In this document: in pieces, positions 25,808-36,040 of the stretch
How the letters are laid out: every line of letters starts with the position of its first letter
Position numbering within the stretch: the first letter of the stretch is position 1
NCBI GenBank assembly: GCA_963761015.1
Contig: CAVXFL010000003.1
Coordinates: 1-52,295, forward strand
Direction: 5' to 3'
Source: CAVXFL01 sp963761015
GTDB lineage: Bacteria > Pseudomonadota > Alphaproteobacteria > Acetobacterales > Acetobacteraceae
DNA: 52,295 bases
Position numbers and translations under genes: made by a program
Notes under the pieces: model-generated
Databases searched by the model: none
The model's input: only the letters and a program-made list of their open reading frames with translations
What the model was told of the DNA's origin: nothing

Positions 25808-26061
25808 TGCAGGGTCCCGGACCGGGCTGACCGGTCGCGGTTAGACACCAGAAAAACTCAGGGTGGTATTTCAAGGGTGGCTCCACCAAAGCTAGCGCCC
25901 CGGCTTCGCAGCCTCCCACCTATCCTACACAGAATTTTCCTGGTGCCACTGCAAAGCTGCAGTAAAGGTTCATAGGGTCTTTCCGTCTGACCGCGGGTAC
26001 CCCGCATCTTCACGGGGAATTCAATTTCGCTGAGCCGATGCCGGAGACAGTGGGGAAGTCG

Positions 26062-26152
<91 letters not shown>

Positions 26153-26529
26153 AGTTCGGAGCTTGCACTCCTCCCCTTAACCTTCCGGCACCGGGCAGGC
26201 GTCAGACCCTATACGTCGTCTCGCGACTTCGCAGAGCCCTGTGTTTTTACTAAACAGTCGCTACCCCCTGCTCTGTGCCACCCCATCCTGGTTGCCCAAG
26301 ACAGGGTCCCGCTTATTCCGAAGTTACGCGGGCAATTTGCCTAGTTCCTTCGGCATCGTTCTCTCAAGCGCCTTGGTATTCTCTACCAGTCCACCTGTGT
26401 CGGTTTCGGGTACGGTCTCGTCGCTGGAGCTGTTTCCCGGAACGATCCACGAGCCCGGGCAATCCGATAAGCCCGGACAAGACTTCACGTTCGTCACTTC
26501 CAGCAGGCCCAGGAATATTGACCTGGTTC

Positions 26530-26562
<33 letters not shown>

Positions 26563-26726
26563 GCCGGCTCACCCTGCGCGGATTAACCTTGCGCAGGAAC
26601 CCTTGGACTTTCGGCGACAGAGTTTCTCGCTCTGTTTGTCGCTACTCATGTCAGCATTCGCACTTGCCATATCTCCAGAAGGGGTCGCCCCACTTCCTTC
26701 ACAGACCTAGGCAACGCTCCGCTACC

Positions 26727-27171
26727 GAACAGTCGTCAGTAGTCAGTTGTCAGTCTTCGGATCAGAAAGGTGCTTCAGCAAACCCTGGAGCATACGGGCA
26801 ACGTCGCCGTATTCCTCCTGCCACCCCGCCGCAACGTCCGGCTGCGTAAAGCCGAGGTCGCGTGCGTAGCAACACCAGAGCTTGCCTTCCTCCACCGAAC
26901 CCAGCGCCATGACCAGGTATCGGCGGAACTCGGCATCGGAGCCGCGCTGCCGCCCCGCGCGCCTTCCGCAAGGAGTGCGCAGACCGACTTGGATGCACGC
27001 CGCAATTGGTCGGCGACGCCTCTGTATTGCTCCGTTTTCGGAAATCCGGCGCTCGCGCGATGGATTTCCAACGACAATGCGTAGGCGTGCCGGAACACGT
27101 CCAGCTCCCACACATCCCGTGCCATGTCTCGTCCTTTCTGACGACTGGCGACTGACTACTGACGACCGTTC
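26727..27171 (-). other. 23S rRNA intervening sequence (IVS)
   Basis: The insertion is bounded by a 20-base inverted repeat: GAACAGTCGTCAGTAGTCAG at 26727-26746 and CTGACTACTGACGACCGTTC at 27152-27171. They are complementary except for one position that can still pair as G-U. They extend the helix 45 stem and would give a long double-stranded arm, the normal substrate for RNase III excision. Outside it, normal 23S sequence resumes (GCAGCTTCGGTACGTGGCTT on the plus strand). The insert is filled almost completely by a minus-strand S23-type ORF. Confidence 0.9.
26743..27125 (-). pseudogene. S23-type four-helix-bundle protein of the 23S IVS, frameshifted
   Basis: From ATG 27125 the frame reads MARDVWELDVFRHAYALSL, then GFPKTEQY and VADQLRRASKSVCALLAEG, typical of the 23S-rRNA intervening-sequence protein family (four-helix bundle). 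It then shifts: the matching continuation, GRQRGSDAEFRRYLVMALGS and then VEEGKLWCCYARDLGF, lies in another frame and ends at 26743. The span of 383 bases fits a two-base insertion in a GC run near 26950-26965. The corrected protein would be about 126 residues. The function of these proteins is unknown; they are related to the Avd protein of diversity-generating retroelements. Its last codons lie inside the inverted repeat. Confidence 0.85.
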
Positions 27172-27229
27172 CCGCAGCTTCGGTACGTGGCTTGAGCCCC
27201 GTTACATTTTCGGCGCGGGATTTCTAATA

Positions 27230-27287
<58 letters not shown>

Positions 27288-27686
27288 TTGTTTTGGAATT
27301 CCCACATCCTTTCCCACTTAGCCACGATTTGGGGACCTTAGCTGGCGGTCTGGGCTGTTTCCCTCTCGACGATGGACCTTAGCACCCACCGTCTGTCTGC
27401 CGTGCTGTACTCGCCGGTATTCGGAGTTTGGTTAGGTTTGGTAAGGCTTTGGGCCCCCCTAGCCCATCCAGTGCTCTACCCCCGGCGGTAATCACACGAC
27501 GATCTACCTAAATAGATTTCGCGGAGAACCAGCTATTTCCGAGTTTGATTGGCCTTTCACCCCTAGCCACAGCTCATCCCCGACTTTTTCAACAGGCGTG
27601 GGTTCGGCCCTCCAGTGGGTGTTACCCCACCTTCAGCCTGGCCATGGCTAGATCACTCGGTTTCGGGTCTTCTGCCGGCAACTATG

Positions 27687-27717
<31 letters not shown>

Positions 27718-28109
27718 CCACCTAACGGCTTAAGCTTGCTGCCAACAGAAACTCGCTGACCCATTATACAAAAGGTACGCCGTCACCGCAGATGCGGCTC
27801 CGACTGCTTGTAGGCATTCGGTTTCAGGTCTCTTTCACTCCCCTCGTCGGGGTGCTTTTCACCTTTCCCTCACGGTACTTGTGCACTATCGGTCACCAGG
27901 GAGTATTTAGGCTTGGAGGGTGGTCCCCCCATTTTCAGACAGGATTTCACGTGTCCCGCCCTACTCAAGGATCCACGCAGGCCTTACGCATACGGGGCTA
28001 TCACCCGCTATGGCCGGCCTTTCCAGACCGTTCTGCTAGACGTTGCGTGAACCACTGGCCTGCTCCGCTTTCGCTCGCCACTACTCGCGGAATCTCGGTT
28101 GATGTCTTT

Positions 28110-28146
<37 letters not shown>

Positions 28147-28647
28147 GCTTCGCCACACTATGGATTCATGTGACGATACCCGTTGCCGGGTGGGTTGCCC
28201 CATTCGGACATCCACGGATCAAAGCCTGCTCGCGGCTCCCCGTGGCTTTTCGCAGCGTGCCACGTCCTTCATCGCCTCCTGGTGCCAAGGCATCCACCGA
28301 ATGCCCTTATCGCGCTCGAGATTGGGCTCGCTTGCGCGAACCCGCCACCATGCACAGGAACCATCCACACGGGACGGATCGCCGCACACGGCCACTCAGC
28401 ACATTGCATGTCGCCTCTGAACACCAACACGATCGCGGGCGGCCGAAACCGCCGGTCAGACATGCGACCGCGAGCGCCCAGAGACGCACCAGAACCTGAT
28501 TCACCCTGACAAAGAACATGCCTGCCCGTGCGGGCAGGCGATCACGCCGCGGTTCCGCCCAAGCGGGCGAAACTGGCGCGAATTCTCGTTTTCCTTCGCG
28601 ACGTACGGCTCGATCCCAACCACCACGGGCCCAACCACTCACGGGCG

Positions 28648-28722
28648 TGGTGGAGGTGATCGGACTTGAACCGACGACCCCCTGCTTGCAAAGCAGGTGC
28701 TCTCCCGCTGAGCTACACCCCC
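28648..28722 (-). tRNA. tRNA-Ala (anticodon TGC)
   Basis: The minus strand reads GGGGGTGTAGCTCAGCGGGA at the 5' end, then CTGCTTTGCAAGCAG with TGC in the loop and GTCGGTTCAAGTCCGAT as T arm. The acceptor end is CACCTCC, A, with encoded CCA (28648-28650). It lies in the 16S-23S spacer, next to 23S. Confidence 0.95.
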
Positions 28723-28734
28723 TCACAGAACGCG

Positions 28735-28815
28735 GTCGTCAATTGCCAGTCGTCAGACAAGGTCAGCACAATGGGCCATCCTCCGACGATCGATGACTGC
28801 CAGACTGACGACTGT
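28735..28815 (-). repeat. Inverted-repeat motif in the tRNA-Ala/tRNA-Ile spacer
   Basis: The spacer contains CAGTCGTCAG (about 28751-28760) and its exact reverse complement CTGACGACTG (about 28805-28814), embedded in wider GTC/GAC-rich arms. The same CAGTCGTCAG motif family forms the arms of the 23S intervening sequence. It looks like a short, ORF-less relative of that element. Confidence 0.5.
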
Positions 28816-28818
28816 TCA

Positions 28819-28892
<74 letters not shown>

Positions 28893-29172
28893 GTAATCGG
28901 TCACCGCTCTTCAGCCTTCGGTCTTCGGATCGAAGCGGCCATTCGCCGCTATTCCGACGGATGGTGACTGATCTGATGGCTGACGACTGAAAACTGGCGC
29001 CTGTTACGTCGCGAGGAAGGGATACGCTGGCGGCGCCCGACTTGCGGCGCCGAATTCGATCGGGCTGCCTCCGGCATCCACCGGAGGGCTTGGCGGATTT
29101 CCGTCGGACAAGTCCGCCGGAAACCCTGGTTTCGGACCATCCCAAGCGTGAGACTGCTCAGGACGGATCCTT

Positions 29173-30668
<1,496 letters not shown>

Positions 30669-31214
30669 CATCTCGGCGCCCCGGTTACCCGGACCGCCTC
30701 AACGAACGGACCCTACTCGTCATTGGCTCGGCTTCACCCCTCGCGGGGATCGGCCGGCTCGAAGCGTAACTGTTCACGCATCTGTCGAAGATACGTTCAC
30801 AGCACCCTATCGGGCTCCCACCGCACGTGTGCGATGGGGACCCGCCGAGCGTGCCGACGAGCGGGTCGATCGACCCGGTCGCGCCGCACGCCACAAGCCA
30901 CCTGGCCGAAGCCAGATCAGGGGCGCCGCCAACGTATCCCTTCCATTCGGATTTACTTGTCAACGAACAATGCCGAGCCCATCAGCTTTCCCTTGCGGGT
31001 CCACCGCCGGACTGGCTCCGACTTGCCCCTTAACCGGGGGGCGGGTCGGCTAATCTAGTGAAGCCGCGGCGAACGTTCAAGTGAATTTTTTGGTCCGTCG
31101 CGGTGAGCGCTCATTTAGGCCGGTTGCTTGCCCCGGTCAACCCCCTCCGAACACGCGGCGCTGTGTTTGCCCGGCCCGCGCGCGATGGCGATGAAGCGGC
31201 CGCGAAACAGGGCA
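30669..31214. other. rRNA leader and spacer, no gene
   Basis: About 545 bases between the 16S 5' end and the stop of the epimerase gene. Apart from the predicted rRNA promoter (31052-31080) and the transcribed leader on the minus strand, nothing gene-like is seen. Frames on both strands lack ribosome binding sites and motifs. Confidence 0.5.
31052..31080 (-). promoter_or_regulatory. Predicted rRNA operon promoter
   Basis: On the minus strand TTGAAC (31075-31080) is separated by exactly 17 bases from TAGATT (31052-31057). Just upstream lies the A/T-rich run AAAAAATTCAC, which could act as an UP element. A GC-rich segment follows the -10, as in stringently controlled rRNA promoters. It lies about 385 bases ahead of the mature 16S 5' end, leaving a long leader. 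Confidence 0.6.
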
Positions 31215-32189
31215 CTACCCGACGCCGTGCCAATCCTTGAACCAGGCCGCGAAGCGGGGAATGCCGACGGACAGCGGCGTGTTCGGGGCGAAGCCGGTCA
31301 GGGCGGCAATCTGGTCGACCGCGGCGCGCGTCTCGGCCACATCGGCGCGCGGACGGGGTGCGTGGCGGATAACCGCCTTGCGCCCCAGCGCGTCCTCCAG
31401 CAGGCGCACCAGCGCGCCCACCTCCTCGCTCCGGTTGTTGCCGATGTTCAGCAGCCGGGCCGGCGGATCGCCCGTGGGCGGGCGGTCGAGGCAGCCGAGC
31501 ACACCCGCCACGATGTCGTCGATATAGGTGAAATCCCGGCGGACGCGGCCCTGATCGTAGAGCGTGACCGGCTCGCCGGCTACGATCGCGCGGGCGAAGG
31601 CGTAATAGGCCATGTCCGGCCGTCCCCAGGGGCCGTACACGGTGAAAAAGCGCAGGCCGGTCTGCGGAATAGCGAACAGATGCGCGTAGGCGTGGCTCAT
31701 CAGCTCGTCGGCCCGCTTGCTGGCGGCGTAGAGCGAGAGCGGCGTGTCCACGCGGTCGGCCTCGCTGAACGGCAGGGCGGCGTTGGCGCCATAGACCGAG
31801 GACGAGCTGGCATAGACCAGATGCCGCAGCCGGGAGAGCCGGCGCGCCGCCTCCAGCACCACCAGATGCCCCATCATGTTCGCGGCGACATAGGCGTAAG
31901 GCTGCTCGAGCGAGTGCCGCACCCCGGCCTGCGCCGCGAGATGCACGATCCGCTCCACCTCCGGGTGCGCCGCCAGCACGTCCCGCACGGAATCGCGCTC
32001 GGCGATGTCGCGCCGGTGGAACGCGAATCCCGGCCGCGCGGACAGCCGCGCGAGCCGCGCCGCCTTCAGCCGCACGTCGTAATAGGGGTTGAGGTCGTCG
32101 ATCCCGACCACCCGCTCGCCGCGCGCGAGCAGCGCCTCGGCGACGTGATAGCCGATGAATCCGGCCGCGCCGGTGAGAAGAACCGTCAC
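31215..32189 (-). CDS. NAD-dependent epimerase (UDP-glucuronate 4-epimerase-like)
   Basis: 324-residue extended SDR that acts on nucleotide sugars. GTG 32189 (VTVLLTGAAGFIGYHVAEAL) is chosen as start because it places the Rossmann GxxGxxG motif at the N-terminus as usual; the frame upstream adds a non-homologous basic leader. Further motifs: GIDDLNPYYDVRLK, VHLAAQAGVRHSLEQP, catalytic SSSSVYG and YAASKRADELM (YxxxK), and FFTVYGPWGRPDMA. These are characteristic of UDP-glucuronate 4-epimerases, which make UDP-galacturonate for capsule or LPS. It lies 70 bases downstream of the ABC permease on the same strand, separated by a hairpin. Confidence 0.88.
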   Translation of the reverse strand: MTVLLTGAAGFIGYHVAEALLARGERVVGIDDLNPYYDVRLKAARLARLSARPGFAFHRRDIAERDSVRDVLAAHPEVERIVHLAAQAGVRHSLEQPYAYVAANMMGHLVVLEAARRLSRLRHLVYASSSSVYGANAALPFSEADRVDTPLSLYAASKRADELMSHAYAHLFAIPQTGLRFFTVYGPWGRPDMAYYAFARAIVAGEPVTLYDQGRVRRDFTYIDDIVAGVLGCLDRPPTGDPPARLLNIGNNRSEEVGALVRLLEDALGRKAVIRHAPRPRADVAETRAAVDQIAALTGFAPNTPLSVGIPRFAAWFKDWHGVG

Positions 32190-32222
32190 GTCATCCGCGC
32201 GGCATTTCCGGCTCCGGCGGAA

Positions 32223-32252
32223 TTGCCGGGGCGGCTCGTTTTGCCCCGGCAA
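32223..32252 (-). repeat. Hairpin between permease and epimerase genes
   Basis: TTGCCGGGGC (32223-32232) and GCCCCGGCAA (32243-32252) form a perfect 10-bp stem with a ten-base loop, within the 70-base gap. No T-run follows on the minus strand, so it may be an mRNA-stabilising or partial attenuating hairpin or a dispersed palindrome and not a classical terminator. Confidence 0.45.
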
Positions 32253-32258
32253 GCGGCG

Positions 32259-33386
32259 TCAGTCGAGCGTTTCGCGGTACAGGCTGACCGCGACGGCGCC
32301 CGCGACCAGCGCGAACAGCGCCATCGGCCACAGATCGGGGAGGATCTGCGCGAGGCCGTTGCCCTTCAGCAGCACGCCGCGGCAAATGCGCAACGCATGG
32401 GTCAGCGGCATGATCTCGCCGATCGCGCGTGCCCAGACCGGCATGCCCTGGAACGGGAACATGAAGCCGGAGAGCATGAACGAGGGCAGCAGCGCGAACT
32501 GCGCCATCTGCTGCGCCTGCATCTGGGTCCGCGCGACGGTCGAAAAGGTCAGCCCGAGCGCCAGATTGCCGGCGATGAACACGCCGAGCGCGAGCAGCAG
32601 GAGCACGACCGATCCGCGAACCGGCACCGCGAAGACCAGGACGGCAATGGTCAGGATCAGCAGCACCTGCACGTAGCCGAGCGCCACGTACGGAACGATC
32701 TTGCCGAGCATCACCTCGACCGGGCGCACCGGCATGGCGAGCAGGTTTTCCATCGTGCCCGCCTCGCGTTCGCGCGTGATCGCGAGCGCGGTGATCACCA
32801 GGGTCGAGAAGGTGAGAATGAGCCCGATCAATCCCGGCACGATGTTCAGCGCCGTGATCTGCTCCGGATTGTAGCGCGCGTGCAGCACGATGTTGAACGG
32901 CGGTAGCGGAACCGCCGCCCGCAAGTTCGCCGGCAGATCGCGGTTCAGCACGTTCGCGTTCAGCGCGACCAGCGCGGAGGACGCATAGGCGATCGCGGTC
33001 GGGTCCGTGGCGTCGGCGGCCATCAGCACCGAGGGCCGTTCGCCGCGATCGATGCGGCGGGTGAAGTCGGGCGGGATGTGCAGCACGAACATCACCTCGC
33101 CGCGCGCCAGCGCCTGCTCGGCCGCCGCCTCGGTCGGGATGGTGCGCACATCGAAATAGCCGGTGTTCTGCAACGCCGCGACCAAGGTGCGTTCGTAGGC
33201 GGAATGCTCCGCCGACACCACGCCGGTCGGCAGATGATGCGGATTGGCGTTGATCGCGTAGCCGAACAGGAAAAGCTGGATCAGCGGGAGGAACACGGTC
33301 AGCCCGACCGTTGCCCGATCGCGCCGCATCTGCAGCCATTCCTTGCGCAGCACGGCCAGGAATCGCGCGAACGAGAAGCCGCCCAT
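32259..33386 (-). CDS. ABC-2 type transporter permease (YbhR/YhhJ-like)
   Basis: 375-residue membrane component of the efflux operon. The start ATG 33386 (MGGFSFARFLAVLRKEWLQM) overlaps the ATPase stop (ATGA). One helix follows an amphipathic N-terminus (LTVFLPLIQLFLFGYAINAN). A large periplasmic domain comes next (residues about 45-175), then five hydrophobic helices (LIGLILTFSTLVITALAI, ALGYVQVLLILTIAVLVF, VVLLLLALGVFIAGNLAL, FALLPSFMLSGFMFPF, LWPMALFALVAGAVAVSLY). This fits the ABC2_membrane_3 family. With the ATPase and HlyD-like protein it should form a drug or toxic-compound exporter. There is only one permease gene, where E. coli ybhFSR has two. Confidence 0.88.
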   Translation of the reverse strand: MGGFSFARFLAVLRKEWLQMRRDRATVGLTVFLPLIQLFLFGYAINANPHHLPTGVVSAEHSAYERTLVAALQNTGYFDVRTIPTEAAAEQALARGEVMFVLHIPPDFTRRIDRGERPSVLMAADATDPTAIAYASSALVALNANVLNRDLPANLRAAVPLPPFNIVLHARYNPEQITALNIVPGLIGLILTFSTLVITALAITREREAGTMENLLAMPVRPVEVMLGKIVPYVALGYVQVLLILTIAVLVFAVPVRGSVVLLLLALGVFIAGNLALGLTFSTVARTQMQAQQMAQFALLPSFMLSGFMFPFQGMPVWARAIGEIMPLTHALRICRGVLLKGNGLAQILPDLWPMALFALVAGAVAVSLYRETLD

Positions 33387-34297
33387 CAGGCCGCTTCCTG
33401 CTCGTTCAGCATGTGAATGAAGACGTCGTCGAGCCGCGGCTCGACCTCCTGCCACGACAAGCCGTCACGCACGCGCGCGATCGCCTGTTGCAGCGCGTCG
33501 CGATCGGTTCCGGCAATCCGGAGCGCATTGCCGAACACGGCAGCGTTCTCCACGCCCGGTATGGCGCGCAAGCGGCGCACCGCCTGGTCGATGCCGGGGC
33601 CGGTCGCCTGGAACGTCACCAGATGCGCGCCGCGCACCACGTCCTCGGCGGTGCCCTGGACAACCAGCCGGCCGCCGGCGAGGTAGACCACGCGCCGGCA
33701 ACGTTCCGCCTCATCCATGTAGTGGGTGGAGACGAGCACGGTGATGCCGTCGGCCGCCATGTCCTGGATCAGATCCCAGAACTCGCGGCGCGCCTTCGCA
33801 TCGACACCCGCGGTCGGTTCGTCCAGCAGCAGCAGTTTCGGCCGGTGCAACACACAGGCGCCGAGCGCCAGGCGCTGCTTCCAGCCGCCGGAAAGCTCCT
33901 GGGCAAGCTGCCGCGCGCGATCCGCCAAGCCCATGCGCTCCAGCACCTCCGCGACCACGCGCCGGCGGTCGGCGATCTGGTATAAACTCGCGACAAAATC
34001 CAGATTTTCCGCGACCGTCAGATCGCCGTAGAAACTGAACCGTTGCGTCATGTAACCGATGAGCAGACGGAGCCGTGCCGCCTCGCGAACGATGTCGAGG
34101 CCGAAGCAGGTGCCGCCGCCGGCATCCGGTTTCAGCAATCCGCAGATCAGCCGGATAGTGGTGGTCTTGCCGCTGCCGTTGCCGCCGAGAAAGCCGCAGA
34201 TCTCGCCTTGCGGAACCTGCAGGGTCAGGCCGTCGATCACCTTGCGCGCGCCAAAACTCTTCTGCAGGTCGCGCACGTCGATGGCGAGGTCGTTCAT
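33386..34297 (-). CDS. ABC transporter ATP-binding protein (YbhF-like)
   Basis: 303-residue single-NBD ATPase powering the adjacent permease. ATG 34297 (MNDLAIDVRDLQKSFGARK) overlaps the HlyD gene stop; a longer frame upstream lies antisense-like over hlyD and is ignored. Walker A GGNGSGKTT, Q-loop MTQRFSFYGDLT, signature LSGGWKQRLALG, Walker B LLLLDEPTAGVD, switch His in VSTHYMDEAERC. The C-terminal 70 residues (DDVFIHML at the end) are typical of drug-export NBDs of this class. Confidence 0.93.
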   Translation of the reverse strand: MNDLAIDVRDLQKSFGARKVIDGLTLQVPQGEICGFLGGNGSGKTTTIRLICGLLKPDAGGGTCFGLDIVREAARLRLLIGYMTQRFSFYGDLTVAENLDFVASLYQIADRRRVVAEVLERMGLADRARQLAQELSGGWKQRLALGACVLHRPKLLLLDEPTAGVDAKARREFWDLIQDMAADGITVLVSTHYMDEAERCRRVVYLAGGRLVVQGTAEDVVRGAHLVTFQATGPGIDQAVRRLRAIPGVENAAVFGNALRIAGTDRDALQQAIARVRDGLSWQEVEPRLDDVFIHMLNEQEAA

Positions 34298-35283
34298 CGC
34301 CGCGCCTGCATCGTCGCGAGGCGCACGTCCATCGGCTGACCCGGCTTCAGCAGGACGGCTTCCGCCGGGTTGGGCCTTGCCTCGACCAGGTAAACGAGTT
34401 TTTCGCGGTTCGATTCGCTGTAGATTACCGGCGGCGTGTATTCGGGCTGGGGCGCGATAAAGGAAATCGTTGCCGCCAGCCCCGACGCGCAGGAGTCGCA
34501 GCGGAGCGCGACGCGCTCGCCGCGACGGATGGCGGCGAGCGCCGTTTCGGGCACGAAAAACCGGACCCGGATGTTTTCCGGCGGCAGGAGTTGCACCACC
34601 GGGGCGGCCGCGGAAACGGTTTCTCCCGGCAGCGCATAGGTGTCGGCGACCCGGCCGGCGACTGGCGCCACGACCCGGCGCTGCGCCAGCCGCCACTCCG
34701 CCTGGGCGAGTTCCGCCCGAGCCTGCCTCACCACGTCCTTCTGGGCGGTGATTTCGTATTGCCGGCCGGTCGGCGCGAGCAGTTGCGACAGCTTGGCCTT
34801 GGCGGCATTCACCTTGGCCTCGGCCGAGGCCAGGTCGGCGCGCTGCCGGTCCACCGTCTGGCGCGTGGCGGCGCCGCTCTTCAGCAGTTGCTCGCTGCGC
34901 GCCAAATCCTTGGCGATCCGCTCCCTAGTGGCACGCAGATCGGCCAGATCGGCGACGGCCTGCGCGATCTCGGTCGACCGCGCCGGGGTGCTCAGATTGG
35001 TCAGCCGCGCCTTCGCTTCGGCGAGCTTGCTCGTCGCGGCGGCAACGGCAGCGCGGTCGTCGGCCGCGTCCTGCGTGAACAGCAGCGCGCCCGCGGCGAC
35101 CGCGTCGCCCCGCGCGACCGCCAGGCTCACGAGCCGACCCTCGAGGGTCGGCGAGACGCGAACGTAATCGGCCTCGGCATAGCCCTGCCAGTAGGGCGGC
35201 GATGACGGTGCCAGGTAGCGCCACAGCAGCGCGCCGCCGATCGCGGCGCCGGCGATCAACAGCACGATGGCGAGCCGCTTCAT
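34294..35283 (-). CDS. HlyD/EmrA-family periplasmic adaptor (YbhG-like)
   Basis: 329-residue membrane-fusion protein. An N-terminal anchor (LAIVLLIAGAAIGGALLWRY) is followed by the first biotinyl-lipoyl half-motif (GYAEADYVRVSPTLEGRLVS), a long alpha-helical hairpin (residues about 70-180) and the second lipoyl half (VAPVAGRVADTYALPGETVS). A beta-barrel region follows (PENIRVRFFVPETALAAIRR). It would link the ABC permease to an outer-membrane channel. It overlaps tetR upstream and the ATPase gene downstream by ATGA, so the four genes form one tightly coupled operon. Confidence 0.9.
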   Translation of the reverse strand: MKRLAIVLLIAGAAIGGALLWRYLAPSSPPYWQGYAEADYVRVSPTLEGRLVSLAVARGDAVAAGALLFTQDAADDRAAVAAATSKLAEAKARLTNLSTPARSTEIAQAVADLADLRATRERIAKDLARSEQLLKSGAATRQTVDRQRADLASAEAKVNAAKAKLSQLLAPTGRQYEITAQKDVVRQARAELAQAEWRLAQRRVVAPVAGRVADTYALPGETVSAAAPVVQLLPPENIRVRFFVPETALAAIRRGERVALRCDSCASGLAATISFIAPQPEYTPPVIYSESNREKLVYLVEARPNPAEAVLLKPGQPMDVRLATMQARR

Positions 35284-35927
35284 GGCTTGCCGTCGGCCGC
35301 CAGGCCGCGCAGCAGGATGTCGAGATGGGCCGCGATCACCTTGGCCGGATCGAACGGGATCTCGGCATGGCGGCCGAGCGATTGCTTGATCAGCGCCATC
35401 ATCAGGAACGGCGCGCCGAACAGCGGCACCACCGAGGCCACGTCCATGCGGCGGAACTCGCCCCGCTCCATGCCGCGGGCGATCACGCCGGCCATGAACC
35501 CCATGGCGCGCGGCGCGACCTCCTCGAGGTAGAGCCGGGTGAGCGCGGGGAAATTCCCCAATTCGGTCAAGATCAGCTTGGGGATCGCCAGCAGCGGACT
35601 ATCGAGAATGCGCGTGACATGAACAGCCAGCTTGCGCAGCAGGTCGGCGGTCGAACCGGTATGCGCGGCGACCATGGCCTCGGCCTGGTCGAGATTGGGC
35701 AGCCAGCCCTCGCGCAGCACGGCGCGGAACAGCTCTTCCTTGGTCGGGAAGTAGAGATAGATCGTGCCCTTCGCGATCCCGGCCCGCGCCGCCACGTCTT
35801 CCAGCTTCGTCGCCGCGAAGCCGCGCTCGGCGAACAACTCCAGCGCCGCCGCGACGATTTCGCCCGGTCGCGCCTCCTTGCGCCGCGCGCGACGCGGCGA
35901 AGCGGCCAGGTCAGGGCTCTCGCGCAT
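35280..35927 (-). CDS. TetR-family transcriptional regulator of the efflux operon
   Basis: 215 residues, first gene of the tetR-hlyD-ATPase-permease operon. N-terminal HTH: GEIVAAALELFAERGFAAT, KLEDVAARAGIAKGTIYLYF, PTKEELFRAVL. The C-terminal half is a helical ligand-binding domain (TILTELGNFPALTRLYLEEV region). The arrangement resembles E. coli cecR-ybhGFSR, where the TetR protein represses its own efflux genes. The ATG 35927 lies only six bases from the predicted -10, so the message is probably leaderless. Confidence 0.92.
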   Translation of the reverse strand: MRESPDLAASPRRARRKEARPGEIVAAALELFAERGFAATKLEDVAARAGIAKGTIYLYFPTKEELFRAVLREGWLPNLDQAEAMVAAHTGSTADLLRKLAVHVTRILDSPLLAIPKLILTELGNFPALTRLYLEEVAPRAMGFMAGVIARGMERGEFRRMDVASVVPLFGAPFLMMALIKQSLGRHAEIPFDPAKVIAAHLDILLRGLAADGKP

Positions 35928-35932
35928 ACCTC

Positions 35933-35961
35933 TAATTACTGACCAGTCAGTCAGTTTTCAA
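35933..35961 (-). promoter_or_regulatory. Promoter with overlapping TetR operator
   Basis: On the minus strand TTGAAA (35956-35961), a 17-base spacer and TAATTA (35933-35938) form a near-consensus sigma-70 promoter. The palindrome ACTGAC-CA-GTCAGT (35938-35951) fills most of the spacer and touches the -10, the classical position for a TetR-family repressor site. This predicts autorepression of the whole efflux operon. Confidence 0.7.
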
Positions 35962-35983
35962 GCCGCGACGACGGGCCCCCACG

Positions 35984-36020
35984 AAAAAGCGGCGGCCCGG
36001 GCAAGCACCCGGGCCGCCGC
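35984..36020 (-). terminator. Rho-independent terminator after the DegP-like gene
   Basis: A perfect 13-bp stem, GCGGCGGCCCGGG (35989-36001 on plus) with CCCGGGCCGCCGC (36008-36020), has a six-base loop. Read on the minus strand it is followed by TTTTT (35984-35988). It lies 20 bases past the protease stop and insulates that gene from the tetR promoter. Confidence 0.9.
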
Positions 36021-36040
36021 GTCGCAGGCGCTGGGGAGGA

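Noticed and set aside
31128..32906. 592-residue plus-strand frame over the epimerase and permease genes
   Set aside because: Antisense shadow with Arg/His/Gln-rich composition. The minus-strand genes have full Rossmann and ABC-permease features.
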